A stretch of DNA of 64,000 nucleotides from Enterococcus pallens ATCC BAA-351 (GCF_000407485.1 NZ_ASWD01000004.1:345429-409428), one strand, 5' to 3'; shown: positions 51,544 through 60,877, counted from the first letter of the stretch. The notes: generated by a model not told the origin, from the sequence alone. Program-made: numbers and translations.

Positions 51544-52993
51544 TTTGACTACATCCTTTCTCATTTGGCATATGATCTACCACTTTTTCTTTTTTAAAGA
51601 ACAGCCAGTAGATGCACACAAACGTAAGCAACAAACAATAATAACAGGAAGCAAATATGGCAAATGGCGTCACATCTACACTTTGCTCCATTCCCATTTC
51701 ATTAATAATGGTGATAATTCCCATTACAAACGCACTGTTAATCGGGACAATCGCCGTAATATTAGTCGCCATTCCGATCATTAAATAGCTTCGTCGGTTA
51801 GGTGAAATATTCTTTCGTTGCCCGATGGTATCAGCCATATTGCTGAACAATAGAATGCCCGGCAGCACACAGCCTGACAGTAAAACATTGACCACTCCGG
51901 TACCAAGAGCGATAACAATTTCCGCTTCTTTTGCCGTTTGTAAAAGCTTGCTGTTTAAAATATGATCGCAAGCTAATTGAATCACGCCGCCTTGAACAGC
52001 GACAGCGATCATACCGAACAGTAGAATCGTGGAAATTGTAATGTCCACCATACTGTACATACCGTCGAATATAATCCCGCTGATTTGTGTATGCTCGGGA
52101 TTCAAGGCAACAATGTCAGACAAAGCAAAGCTGCCACTCACCAGACCTACTACAAAACCAATTAACGTAGCGAAGGACAAGCCAAGAAACAAATTCTTGG
52201 TCTTGAAGCTGATGGTCAGCAGTATAGTCACTGGTATCAGCATGAACAAGCCCGTCACATTTGCCAGCTCGCGGACCAGCTGCAAATTTCCTTGAACATC
52301 TCCAACATTGGCATTGCCAAAGATGAAGAATAAAACCATTGAACAAATCGCAGTTGCCACTAAAATCGGTGTTCGTTCGCGAAAGACAATTCCTAAATCT
52401 GCTGGTTCCTTCGTTTTTGCGTCGTGTTGTGTATTGATGGTTGTATTAATTACTTGTGAACTAGGTGACAGGGCATCTCCAAAGAAAACACCGCTAAGTA
52501 AAGCGCCGATCAGGACCGCCGGCTGTGCACCAAGCAGAACACCAGGCGGATAAAAAATTGGTACAACGGAGAACACGGCAGCTATCGGCGCACCAGCCCC
52601 CATGGCAATAATTGTTGATGCTAAAAAGGCAAAAATAACGTACAGACTACCAGAAACCTTCAATTGGACACTAAGCCAAATGAAGCCGCTTCCAATATCG
52701 CCTGTTAAGAGCAGGCGAGTAAAAATCCCAATGAGCAGGAAGGTGAAAATAAGCTTTGCATTCCCAAACTGAGTCAGTCCGCCAATGACAATATCCCAAT
52801 ATTTTGACTTGTTTTTTACAAATAAAAAACCGACAATTAACCCAATAAATGCTGCAACTACTAAACCTCTCATTGAATAATACTGATACCCGATTGCCAA
52901 TACGGCGCCGATAAAAATGTAAATCACAATCGGGAGGATGGCCATTTTTTTGCCACCATAAAACTCAATCGCTGGCTGTTGCTTCTCTTCCAT
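51527..52993 (-). CDS. NhaC-family sodium:proton (or substrate) antiporter
   Basis: Twelve-helix transporter of about 488 residues. Family segments are TFLLIGIFTRLLLTGDIG, AMGAGAPIAAVFSVVPIF, GVFFGDALSPSSQVINTT and the C-terminal ATNITAIVPINSAFVMG. NhaC-type proteins exchange Na+ and H+, while close relatives move malate/lactate or amino-acid-like ions. First gene of the operon with the reductase and the sulfotransferase fusion, so it may transport the substrate or product of that pathway. ATG at 52993 follows AAAGGAGCAAACAG. Confidence 0.87.
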   Translation of the reverse strand: MEEKQQPAIEFYGGKKMAILPIVIYIFIGAVLAIGYQYYSMRGLVVAAFIGLIVGFLFVKNKSKYWDIVIGGLTQFGNAKLIFTFLLIGIFTRLLLTGDIGSGFIWLSVQLKVSGSLYVIFAFLASTIIAMGAGAPIAAVFSVVPIFYPPGVLLGAQPAVLIGALLSGVFFGDALSPSSQVINTTINTQHDAKTKEPADLGIVFRERTPILVATAICSMVLFFIFGNANVGDVQGNLQLVRELANVTGLFMLIPVTILLTISFKTKNLFLGLSFATLIGFVVGLVSGSFALSDIVALNPEHTQISGIIFDGMYSMVDITISTILLFGMIAVAVQGGVIQLACDHILNSKLLQTAKEAEIVIALGTGVVNVLLSGCVLPGILLFSNMADTIGQRKNISPNRRSYLMIGMATNITAIVPINSAFVMGIITIINEMGMEQSVDVTPFAIFASCYYCLLLTFVCIYWLFFKKEKVVDHMPNEKGCSQNGSSV

Positions 52994-53464
52994 CTGTTTG
53001 CTCCTTTCAATTTGAAAAAATTGTGTTGCAACCATCTGATCCACTACGTTGACGCGATTCTATTTATTCAAAATTTGATTATTGTTATAGTTTTAATTGG
53101 GAATTGCCCGTTTCATTGTTATGTATTTCACAATTAGAATTTATCATATCCTTTTTGAAAAAAATGTCGCCTTTCTGACACTTTCATCAATTACTAACCA
53201 ATTTTTTTACAAAATGTGCGAAAGATCACAATGACCGCTGATTTTCAACAGCAATAACCCGCCTGTTTTATAAATAAACATTTTCATTTATTACTGAAAA
53301 GCAATGCGTGAAAGTTATTGAAGAAGACTACAACAAAAAAAGATTAGCGTTCGGCTAATCTTTTAGTCAGTATATTCAAGTTTGTTAACAGTTTCTCGAT
53401 AGCATCAACTAAAGTGTAAATTTTGACATTAAGCCGAGCAATTACAACATCCAGTCTCTGCCTT
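52994..53464. other. Intergenic region with promoter of the antiporter operon
   Basis: About 470 bases, AT-rich, without a supportable gene. It holds the terminator of the PucR-type gene at 53338-53364 and presumably the promoter for the antiporter-reductase-sulfotransferase operon near 53060-53100. Confidence 0.55.
53338..53364 (-). terminator. Terminator of the PucR-type regulator gene
   Basis: Perfect 11-bp stem AAAAGATTAGC/GCTAATCTTTT with a 5-base loop; the minus strand continues with TTTT after the stem. Confidence 0.85.
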
Positions 53465-54718
53465 TTACCTGCGTATTAAATTCAGGTTCAGATTCACATT
53501 TTCCAATATCTTTTTTGCTTGAAAGGCTAGCTGTAAATCCCATGCCATCTTGGGATTATCAATATCAGTCTCTGTTAAATCACGGATTTTATTCAAACGA
53601 TAAATCAGTGTGTTACGGTGGATATGAAGTGCCTTAGATGTTTTATTAATATCATTTCGCTGGTACAAATACATTTCTAAAGTTTTGGCCAATTCCGTTT
53701 CATGCATTTTGTCATAGTTCATTAATCGCTGCAGCGACTTCGGTACGATATTTTCAGGTAATAATTTCTGCACCGGCTGCAATAACAGACTTTCTGACAA
53801 TGTCTCAGCAAAAGATATACAACAGCTGCTTTGTTCCAGCAATTTAGCCGTTTGATAAGCTAACTCCGCTTGCTGGACATAAACATGGCGATTCGTTAAT
53901 GAAGTAAAAACTGTGCTGATACCACAATAGATCCCGTACTTCTGAACAAGATTTGAAAATTTCGATTCCAGTTTTTTTTGTTCCAGCTGATGAAACAGTA
54001 AATAGAGTTTCTGATCCTTCACTAAATAAAGGATATCTGAGCGGCCTTTAACAATCCGACTTTCAATGTGCGACAAAACGACTGGATCTTGATCCCTTTC
54101 TGATAGAACAGCAATACAAAAGGGCTCTTCAATTTGAACAGTAGCCAAATATTCTTCTAAAGAAGCCACAGTTGGGTAATTTACTGTATCAAAGAATTTT
54201 TGTGCCAGCAGCTCCTTCACTGGATTGATGGCGTACTTCAGGCGGAAATTCTTCGACCGCATCAAAATCGTACAGAATTGACACAACAGGTTGTTTAACT
54301 GCAAGGAAAAATCCAACAGCGCTTCATCTATAAACAACACACTGACAAAGCCTTCTAAATTACTATCAATATAGACCGGTCCGCAGGTTTGAGGATAGTC
54401 TTCACAAACACCCCAGTCAATGTAAAGAGCCTCCTTTGAGCTGGTAATGGCGGTCATCAGACCATCATTAATGTAGTGTTCCATAATCGTATGGTCTGTG
54501 GGTTCTCCGCTATGAATAATCTGATGCCAATAAGGATCACCCACCTCTTCATCCCCAGCATAAGTGATAAAACGATATCCAGGATCGGTCACGATGATCG
54601 ACAGATCAAAGGTTTGATAGGTAAATACAACTAATTCTTCGATGGTACAGCCCTTGGCTATATGGCTGATTACTTGATTGGTATACTCAGCCAGCATACT
54701 CTCTGTGTAGGCATTCAT
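53465..54718 (-). CDS. PucR/CdaR-family transcriptional regulator
   Basis: Regulator of 417 residues. The N-terminal sensor part (1-170) resembles a GAF-like fold (LSIIVTDPGYRFITYAGDEE, PVYIDSNLEGFVSVLFIDEA). The C-terminal helix-turn-helix of the PucR class is ETELAKTLEMYLYQRNDINK followed by TSKALHIHRNTLIYRLNKI. Such proteins activate use of purines, sugar acids or other small carbon sources. It lies between the antiporter operon and the divergent DUF3237-reductase pair and probably controls one or both. Ribosome site TTGGGGGAG. Confidence 0.9.
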   Translation of the reverse strand: MNAYTESMLAEYTNQVISHIAKGCTIEELVVFTYQTFDLSIIVTDPGYRFITYAGDEEVGDPYWHQIIHSGEPTDHTIMEHYINDGLMTAITSSKEALYIDWGVCEDYPQTCGPVYIDSNLEGFVSVLFIDEALLDFSLQLNNLLCQFCTILMRSKNFRLKYAINPVKELLAQKFFDTVNYPTVASLEEYLATVQIEEPFCIAVLSERDQDPVVLSHIESRIVKGRSDILYLVKDQKLYLLFHQLEQKKLESKFSNLVQKYGIYCGISTVFTSLTNRHVYVQQAELAYQTAKLLEQSSCCISFAETLSESLLLQPVQKLLPENIVPKSLQRLMNYDKMHETELAKTLEMYLYQRNDINKTSKALHIHRNTLIYRLNKIRDLTETDIDNPKMAWDLQLAFQAKKILENVNLNLNLIRR

Positions 54719-54813
54719 TGCTTCTCCCCCAATACCCTTGATAATCTAATTTTAGCATTACTTGGTATTTTTGACGATACAGTCCGTAAAAATCATTGAA
54801 TTTACCGATGGCT

Positions 54814-54828
54814 TAAAAACGTTTACAT
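54814..54828 (+). promoter_or_regulatory. Probable cre site before the DUF3237-reductase operon
   Basis: TTAAAAACGTTTACA fits the extended cre consensus WTGNAARCGNWWWCA with one mismatch and overlaps the -35 box TTTACA. Confidence 0.55.
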
Positions 54829-54851
54829 GTTATTATTTTCACAATAATAAT
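54823..54851 (+). promoter_or_regulatory. Promoter and palindrome of the DUF3237-reductase operon
   Basis: -35 TTTACA (54823-54828), 17-base spacer, -10 TAATAA (54846-54851). Within it TTATTATT and AATAATAA form an inverted repeat (54831-54851), a candidate operator for the divergent PucR-type regulator. Confidence 0.6.
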
Positions 54852-54871
54852 TATTTAGGAGGGTATGAAAA

Positions 54872-55381
54872 ATGAAAGATTTTAAGCTGAACAAATTCGA
54901 AATTGAGCACATTTTCACTTATTCAATCGACGTTAATGCCGACATGTTCATTCAAAAGCTGCCAACGGGAGGTACGCGAGTAACGGGAACAATTGCTGGT
55001 GGAAAAGTTTGGGGACCGAAGCTGCAAGGAAAAATTTTGCCAGTTGGGGCGGATTGGTCTACTGTTCATCCAAACGGGATTGTTGATGTGGACTGCCGAA
55101 CGATGATTCAAACTGATGATGGTGCCAACATTAACATGTTCTATAAAGGCCGGATTGATTTAGGCTCAGAAGAAGCGGCTGCGGATTATGCCAATGGAAA
55201 ATTCCCGCCTGTAATGGGCACTCAGCCAATGCCTGTGCTGGATACCGATGATCCCCGCTACGACTGGTGCAACCGAGTGGCTTGCTTTGGAATTGGCCGC
55301 GTTGATTTTACCAGTGATCCGATTGTGATCCAATATGATGTTTATCGTTATTATGCGACTCCCTTTGCCAAAGACGAATAG
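54872..55381 (+). CDS. DUF3237-family protein
   Basis: Small beta-barrel protein of 169 residues. The DUF3237 pattern is clear: TRVTGTIAGGKVWGPKLQGK, LPVGADWSTVHPNGIVDVDC, TDDGANINMFYKGR and DPRYDWCNRVACFGIGRVD near the end. The family is of unknown function but often occurs beside flavin or aromatic-compound reductases. It lies 15 bases upstream of the Old-Yellow-Enzyme gene, with a strong TTTAGGAGG site, and probably binds or processes its substrate. Confidence 0.88.
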   Translation: MKDFKLNKFEIEHIFTYSIDVNADMFIQKLPTGGTRVTGTIAGGKVWGPKLQGKILPVGADWSTVHPNGIVDVDCRTMIQTDDGANINMFYKGRIDLGSEEAAADYANGKFPPVMGTQPMPVLDTDDPRYDWCNRVACFGIGRVDFTSDPIVIQYDVYRYYATPFAKDE

Positions 55382-55396
55382 AAAGTAGGTCATTTT

Positions 55397-57337
55397 ATGA
55401 ATTATAGTGCATTGTTTACCCCGTTTAAAATTGGAAAAATGGAAGTAAAAAATCGGATCGTGATGTCGCCGATGGGAACTAACTCAGCTTTTGCTAACGG
55501 TCGCAAGGACGAGCAAGAAATTGATTATTTTGTGGAACGGGCCAAAGGTGGTGCCGGAATGATCATCTTAGGCTGTCAGCCGCTAAACGAAGAAATCGCT
55601 CAGGGCTCTATGGAGGGTACTCTGGATTCCTTTACTGTGATGCCGGCCCTGACCTCCATGTGTGATTCGATTCATCGCTATGGTACCAAAGTGGTTTGCC
55701 AAATTACTTGCGGAACTGGTCGGAATGCCTTTCCAGATACATTAGGCCGGCCGCCAATGTCCGCTTCACCGATTCCATCTGCTTTTGATCCCAATGTTCC
55801 TTGTCGCGAGATGACTAAGGAAGACATTCAGGCAGTTATGGATGGCTTTACTTTTGCGGCTGGCTTGGCTCGTGATGCTGGCTTTGACGCCGTGGAAATT
55901 CATGCACATGCCGGCTATTTAGTTGACCAGTTTATGTCTCCTGTTTGGAATAAACGAACCGATGAATATGGTGGGTCACCAGACAACTTTGCTCGCTTCC
56001 CACGGGAAATTATCCAGGCCATTCGTAAAGCGGTGGGACCAGACATGCCGATTCTATTCCGGATTTCCTTGGATCACCGTTTTGAAGGCGGCCGAACTTT
56101 GGAGGATTCTATTCCTTTGATCCAATTGCTAGAAGAAGAAGGTGTCGATGCCTTAGATATTGATGCTGGCTGCTACGAAACCTTAGACTACATTTTCCCT
56201 CCTTCTTATTTAGGTGAATCTTGTATGTCTTATGTAACCGAAGCTGCGCGCAAAGCTGTGAAGATTCCTTTATTGAATGCTGGAACCCATAATCCAGAAA
56301 CAGCAGTAGAATTGATTGAGTCCGGCAATGTTGACTTTGCCATGATCGGCCGCGGATTAATTGCCGACCCTGAACTGCCAAATAAATTACTGGAAAACCG
56401 ACGAGAAGATGTGCGTCCGTGCATTCGCTGCAATGAAAACTGTATCGGACGAATTTGGAACAACCATACGAAGCTGAGCTGTTCAGTGAATATCCAAGCC
56501 ATGGAAGAACGTCGCTTTAAACTAGAAGCAGCTGATCAGCAAAAACACATCGTCGTAGTTGGCGGGGGAGCAGCTGGAATGGAGGCAGCACGTGTCGCTG
56601 CTATAAGAGGACACAAAGTTACCTTGTTTGAAGCTAACCATCGCTTGGGTGGCATTATGCGAGATGTCGCTACCGCTAACTTTAAACAAAATATCCAAAA
56701 ACTTAGTGACTGGTATGAGACCCAATTGCAAAAACTGGGTGTGGACGTTCAGCTGAACACCTTTGTTTCTCCAGATGATCCAATTTTAGCCGAATGTGAT
56801 CAAATTTTTGTAGGCTGTGGGGCTGAACCGTTAGTACCAAACCTACCGGGAATTGATTTACCGAATGTGGTGACGATGGTAGCCGCTCACCGAGATGAAT
56901 CCTTAATCAAAGGCGAAAATATTGTCGTCTGCGGCGGCGGTTCTACTGGCTGTGACGGTGCCTTGGAAATGGCGGCGGAAATGAACAAAAAGGTTACTAT
57001 TATTGAAATGAAGGAAGCTTGTGCGGAAGATGCGATGTTTATCAACCGGATCTCCTTAATGAACGCATTGGCAGCTAACAATGTCACCCTGCTGACAAGC
57101 ACAAAGGTTTCCGCGATTGAGGCGGATGGAGTTGTCGTAGAGACAGCCAATGGATCGACTGAAAAAGTTCCGGCAGATACTGTAATTAACGCTTTCGGTA
57201 TGAAGCCAGTACTCTCGACTGTTAACGGCATTAAGGAAAAATACCACACCAAAACCCGAGTAGTTGGTGACAGTAGTAAAATCGGTAAAATCGGAGATGC
57301 GATTCGCGACGGCTTTTATGCTGGCAGCGCCATTTAA
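55397..57337 (+). CDS. Old-Yellow-Enzyme/2,4-dienoyl-CoA-reductase-like NADH:flavin oxidoreductase
   Basis: Multidomain reductase of 646 residues. An FMN TIM barrel comes first (1-340; FTPFKIGKMEVKNRIVMSPM, EIHAHAGYLVDQFMSP). Then cysteines for a [4Fe-4S] cluster in CIRCNENCIG and SCSVN (about 340-365). The last part is a pyridine-nucleotide/FAD domain (HIVVVGGGAAGMEAARVA and NIVVCGGGSTGCDGALEMA). This is the layout of 2,4-dienoyl-CoA reductase, 2-enoate reductase and the bile-acid enzymes BaiCD/BaiH. It should reduce an activated C=C bond anaerobically. The substrate is unknown. Confidence 0.92.
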   Translation: MNYSALFTPFKIGKMEVKNRIVMSPMGTNSAFANGRKDEQEIDYFVERAKGGAGMIILGCQPLNEEIAQGSMEGTLDSFTVMPALTSMCDSIHRYGTKVVCQITCGTGRNAFPDTLGRPPMSASPIPSAFDPNVPCREMTKEDIQAVMDGFTFAAGLARDAGFDAVEIHAHAGYLVDQFMSPVWNKRTDEYGGSPDNFARFPREIIQAIRKAVGPDMPILFRISLDHRFEGGRTLEDSIPLIQLLEEEGVDALDIDAGCYETLDYIFPPSYLGESCMSYVTEAARKAVKIPLLNAGTHNPETAVELIESGNVDFAMIGRGLIADPELPNKLLENRREDVRPCIRCNENCIGRIWNNHTKLSCSVNIQAMEERRFKLEAADQQKHIVVVGGGAAGMEAARVAAIRGHKVTLFEANHRLGGIMRDVATANFKQNIQKLSDWYETQLQKLGVDVQLNTFVSPDDPILAECDQIFVGCGAEPLVPNLPGIDLPNVVTMVAAHRDESLIKGENIVVCGGGSTGCDGALEMAAEMNKKVTIIEMKEACAEDAMFINRISLMNALAANNVTLLTSTKVSAIEADGVVVETANGSTEKVPADTVINAFGMKPVLSTVNGIKEKYHTKTRVVGDSSKIGKIGDAIRDGFYAGSAI

Positions 57338-57350
57338 AAATTGATAAAGG

Positions 57351-57422
57351 AAAAGATCCAGTACGTTTTATGCAGCAGCTCTAAACTGTTAGAGAATTTC
57401 TGCAAATGTACTGGATCTTTTT
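57351..57422. terminator. Long bidirectional terminator
   Basis: Outer stem AAAAGATCCAGTAC/GTACTGGATCTTTT of 14 bp encloses a second stem (TGCAG/CTGCA and CTCTAA/TTAGAG). It ends the reductase operon on the plus strand and the small coiled-coil gene on the minus strand. Confidence 0.85.
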
Positions 57423-57636
57423 ACCATTCTTCTTTTACCTGTACTGATTGTATCTGGCATGATTTTTGTTCTGCGACTGCTTGATCATATAAGGTTTTGT
57501 ACTGCTGATAATCTGCCTCTAATTGCTGCAGCGACTGCTTTTGACTAACTGTTAGCTGCTGCTTGCGCAATGTGCCTACTTGAAAGGCCAGCGTCTGTAC
57601 ATACTCTTCTAATTCGGCAAACTGTTCTGAATTCAT
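57421..57636 (-). CDS. Small coiled-coil protein, unknown
   Basis: Protein of 71 residues made almost entirely of Gln/Leu/Glu-rich heptads (ELEEYVQTLAFQVGTLRKQQ, then LQQLEADYQQYKTLYDQAV), with no membrane segment. Ribosome site AAGGGAGAAATTCA precedes the ATG and the terminator at 57351 follows, so it appears to be a real monocistronic or two-gene unit with the small gene upstream. No family recognised. Confidence 0.6.
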   Translation of the reverse strand: MNSEQFAELEEYVQTLAFQVGTLRKQQLTVSQKQSLQQLEADYQQYKTLYDQAVAEQKSCQIQSVQVKEEW

Positions 57637-57689
57637 TGAATTTCTCCCTTGCTGATTTTTATTCTTCCTTTTAAAGCTCTGTTAATCGT

Positions 57690-57875
57690 TCAGTACTTCG
57701 CTTCAACTGTTTTTGCAGCTGACGGTATTTTTTTGCAAAAAGCACACTTGGCTTCGGTTCCGATTACATGAGAATAGGCTTCATGGATAAACACTATTTC
57801 TGTTAGTGTTCGCGACAATACACGCTGCTGAAGACGCACCTGTTTTTTATCAGGTACAATTTGTAACTCCATCAT
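57690..57875 (-). CDS. Small protein of 61 residues, unknown
   Basis: Starts MMELQIVPDKKQVRLQQRVL and contains FIHEAYSHVIGTEAKCAFCK with a CxxC that could bind metal. A very good ribosome site GAGAGGAGGG stands before paired ATG codons. It lies 53 bases upstream of the coiled-coil gene on the same strand. No family recognised. Confidence 0.55.
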   Translation of the reverse strand: MMELQIVPDKKQVRLQQRVLSRTLTEIVFIHEAYSHVIGTEAKCAFCKKIPSAAKTVEAKY

Positions 57876-58032
57876 AGGATTCCCTCCTCTCTAGTTTACC
57901 TCACCTATACGCATAGTCCCGGCGATTCTTAATAAAAAATTAACCCTTAGTTAGATAGAGTCGTTCCTATAATTTTTGCTATTCAACAATCTCCGTTATG
58001 CTATACTTATTTCTAAGGGGCGGTGAAAACAA

Positions 58033-58755
58033 ATGGACTTGGACATTATAATGAAGGGGAAAAAGCTTTCAGCTAATGAGCAAGAAATCCTTGAGTACCT
58101 GATTAGTCACGTAGATCAATTGGAAGGGGTTTCCCTACGTGAATTGGCTCAGCGTTTGTTTACTTCACCCGCGGCAATTGTTCGTTTAGCACAGAAGCTG
58201 GAGTTTTCGGGGTATTTGGAGCTGTTCTATTACTTGAAAAATCAATTTCGTCCCAGTGGTCAAGGGGTCTCCGCAACAATCGATTTCAATATCGACACAA
58301 AGAGAATTGAACCTTCCATCAGCAGTATGAAGGACATTTATGCCCACAATAAGGATAAATTTGTGACCATTTATGCTACTGGCTTTTCCAGTATTGTTGC
58401 TGATTACTTACATAAAAAGCTGCTGGTCAACGGAATTAAGACGCTGTTCGTCAGCGCCGGGGATTCATCAGGGATCATCAGCAATAATACCGACAATATC
58501 AGCATGCTCATCAGTATTTCCAAATCTGGCGAAACGCAAAAGGTGATCGAGAAGATGACCTTTTGTCAGGAAAGAAATATTCCTAATATCCTTTTTACGG
58601 GAAATTTGCACTCGCGAGCAGAGCAATTGGCGACTATCAGCTTTGAAGTAGAAGACGAGCGGCCATTAGATAGTCAAAACATCAAATACAACAGCTTTTT
58701 TGGAAAGTTAATGCTGTTATTAGAATATATCGTGCAAGAATTTGTTCAGGAATGA
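58033..58755 (+). CDS. RpiR/MurR-family regulator with SIS domain
   Basis: Regulator of 240 residues. The N-terminal helix-turn-helix (1-75) has SLRELAQRLFTSPAAIVRLAQKL. The SIS sugar-phosphate domain (about 95-230) has YATGFSSIVADYLHKKL and SISKSGETQKVIE. The family senses phosphosugars such as MurNAc-6-P or glucosamine-6-P. It is 38 bases upstream of a CapA-like gene on the same strand; which genes it controls is not clear. Ribosome site AAGGGGCGGTGA. Confidence 0.88.
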   Translation: MDLDIIMKGKKLSANEQEILEYLISHVDQLEGVSLRELAQRLFTSPAAIVRLAQKLEFSGYLELFYYLKNQFRPSGQGVSATIDFNIDTKRIEPSISSMKDIYAHNKDKFVTIYATGFSSIVADYLHKKLLVNGIKTLFVSAGDSSGIISNNTDNISMLISISKSGETQKVIEKMTFCQERNIPNILFTGNLHSRAEQLATISFEVEDERPLDSQNIKYNSFFGKLMLLLEYIVQEFVQE

Positions 58756-58793
58756 AAAGCTAGGATAATCAAAAAACAAGGAGTTTGTGGCAA

Positions 58794-59936
58794 ATGAAAA
58801 AGTTGTTGGCAGGTATTGCCTTAGTAATCGTTTTAGCAGGGTGCTCCAAAGGGGAAGTTGAAAAAAGAAGCTTGCGGATTGACAGCCGAAGCGATGATGA
58901 GCCCGTAGAAGTCTCCTTCTCAGCCGTTGGGGATAACCTAATTCATGATTTTATTTACATGAACAACCAAAATCCCGACGGTACGTATCGCTTCGACTAT
59001 ATGTATGAGCCAACTCGCTATTTAACGAGCGATGCGGATGTTTCCTATATTAATCAGGAAACCATTTGTGGTGGAGAGGCTCTAGGATTATCTGGCTACC
59101 CGGCTTTCAATGGTCCAACGGAAATTTTAGACGCTGTCCACGGTGCAGGGTTTAATTGGCTGGCAGCGGCCTCTAATCACTCAATGGATCGCGGCGAAAA
59201 TGGCATTGTTAGTCAACTAAATTATTTAGATCAAAATTATCCTGATATGATGGTCACCGGTTCACAGCGTTCAGCGAAAGACAGCCGTTTGAAGGTTAAA
59301 GAAATCAATGGTGTGAAAGTCGGCTTTACTACCTATACTTATGGATTAAACGGCTATGCACTCCCTTATGGTAAAGAATATTTAGTGAATTTAATTGACG
59401 ATGAGGTAATTCAAGCAGACATGGAGGAGCTGAATCAAATCAGCGATGTCCAGGTTGTCAGCATGCATTGGGGACAGGAGTATCAATTTGTACCCGACAG
59501 TGAGCAGGAACGCTTGGCTCAGCTATTAAGTGATGCAGGTGCAGATGTAATTGTAGGTGGTCACCCTCATGTTATTCAGCCAATGGATTATATTACCGGC
59601 AGTGGTGGAAATGAAACGCTCGTTATTTATTCTTTAGGAAATTTTCTGTCTTCACAAAACGTGAATGACCAAATGCTAGGGGGCATGGCTCGCTGGAAAA
59701 TTAGCTTCAACAAAGCTACAGACGAAGTTAGCTTCAAAGATGTGACCTTCTGGCCGACAATTACTTATATTGGCGATAATTATCAAACCTATGAAGTCTA
59801 TGCTTTAAAAGATTATACAGATGAATTAGCCAATCAACACATGCTGCATCTCTATGGTGGACAGGATACGTCACGGGAATATTTTATTAACCGGGTAAAT
59901 GAAATTATGAATGATAAGGTAGAGCTAGTTTATTAA
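58794..59936 (+). CDS. CapA-family lipoprotein (poly-gamma-glutamate synthesis/metallophosphatase-like)
   Basis: Surface lipoprotein of 380 residues with lipobox VLAGC at about residue 18. The PGA_cap metallophosphatase fold is shown by SFSAVGDNLIHDFIYM, LAAASNHSMDRGENGI (NH), VVSMHWGQEYQF and VIVGGHPHVIQPMD followed by YSLGNFLSSQN. CapA proteins take part in polyglutamate capsule or are cell-wall-associated phosphatase-like enzymes. No CapB/C genes are present here, so capsule making is not supported. Start at ATG 58794; an upstream in-frame TTG touches the AAGGAG site. Confidence 0.9.
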   Translation: MKKLLAGIALVIVLAGCSKGEVEKRSLRIDSRSDDEPVEVSFSAVGDNLIHDFIYMNNQNPDGTYRFDYMYEPTRYLTSDADVSYINQETICGGEALGLSGYPAFNGPTEILDAVHGAGFNWLAAASNHSMDRGENGIVSQLNYLDQNYPDMMVTGSQRSAKDSRLKVKEINGVKVGFTTYTYGLNGYALPYGKEYLVNLIDDEVIQADMEELNQISDVQVVSMHWGQEYQFVPDSEQERLAQLLSDAGADVIVGGHPHVIQPMDYITGSGGNETLVIYSLGNFLSSQNVNDQMLGGMARWKISFNKATDEVSFKDVTFWPTITYIGDNYQTYEVYALKDYTDELANQHMLHLYGGQDTSREYFINRVNEIMNDKVELVY

Positions 59937-59956
59937 TCAAACCAGCAGGGGGATTG

Positions 59957-60877
59957 ATGATAGTCTGGATTATAGCTATTTTACTGCTGGTAGTTTTAGG
60001 CGTTTTATTACTGCAATTTGTTAAGGATCGAAAAGCAGCTTATCGACGTTTAGAAAATTACACAGTCACAACTTTTGAAAGTTCTTTCGGTACAATGAGT
60101 TATGTAGACGAAGGATCCGGCGAAGCTATCTTAATCTCTCATGGCATTTTTGGCGGCTACGATCAAGGGATGGTTAGTTTGAAACAAGTAGCTGGAGAAC
60201 GTTGCCGAAAGCTGGCACCTTCACGTTTTGGCTATATTGGCTCAGCTCTGCCTAGTGAGCCAACACCTAAAAATCAGGCACTTGTATTCAAAGAGCTGTT
60301 AGATGACTTGGGGATTGACCAGGTTTATCTTTTAGCAACCTCAGCAGGGGGGGCTGCCGGCCTTCGTTTTGCTCTGGATTTCCCTGAGCGGACCAAGGGG
60401 TTGATTCTATTGTCTTCAGGAGCGCCTGATAAGAAACGGACTGAAGAGGAAATTCGCAAGATGGGGCTGCAAGGTCCGCCTCCAATGATCGTCAATGATT
60501 TTATCATGTGGTTTGCTATGAAATACTTCAGCGCAATGTTTACTCAAATGATGGGCGCAAAAATAGAAAAAAATCAGCTCTTTACCACTATGCTGCCAGC
60601 TAGCCCACGCAAAAAGGGAGTAGCGGCTGATACGAAAGTCACTAACACCGACATGACTCGAAATTACGAGAAGTATCCGTTAGAGGAACTAAATGTCCCT
60701 CTTTTAGTTTGTCATGCGAAAGATGATCCAATGGCAAGCTACCAAACCATTGAAAAATTATTGGCTCGCGTACCCGATCAGGCCCACACCGCCATTTGTG
60801 AATCAGGCGGACATATTATGGCAGACAGCGGAGATTTAGTGGATCGTGCGATTCAACAATTTATGAATCAGACATAA
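59957..60877 (+). CDS. Membrane-anchored alpha/beta hydrolase
   Basis: Hydrolase of 306 residues with an N-terminal membrane helix (IVWIIAILLLVVLGVLLLQF). The fold signatures are ILISHGIFGGYDQG (oxyanion region), nucleophile serine in LLATSAGGAAG, aspartate in VCHAKDDPMA and histidine in ESGGHIMADSG. The substrate is unknown; esters or peptides are possible. It follows the CapA-like gene by 20 bases, so the two probably form an operon. ATG 59957 follows AGGGGGATTG. Confidence 0.85.
   Translation: MIVWIIAILLLVVLGVLLLQFVKDRKAAYRRLENYTVTTFESSFGTMSYVDEGSGEAILISHGIFGGYDQGMVSLKQVAGERCRKLAPSRFGYIGSALPSEPTPKNQALVFKELLDDLGIDQVYLLATSAGGAAGLRFALDFPERTKGLILLSSGAPDKKRTEEEIRKMGLQGPPPMIVNDFIMWFAMKYFSAMFTQMMGAKIEKNQLFTTMLPASPRKKGVAADTKVTNTDMTRNYEKYPLEELNVPLLVCHAKDDPMASYQTIEKLLARVPDQAHTAICESGGHIMADSGDLVDRAIQQFMNQT

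Noticed and set aside
58794-59936. Poly-gamma-glutamate capsule locus
   Set aside because: Only a CapA-like protein is present; ligase (CapB) and CapC genes are missing.
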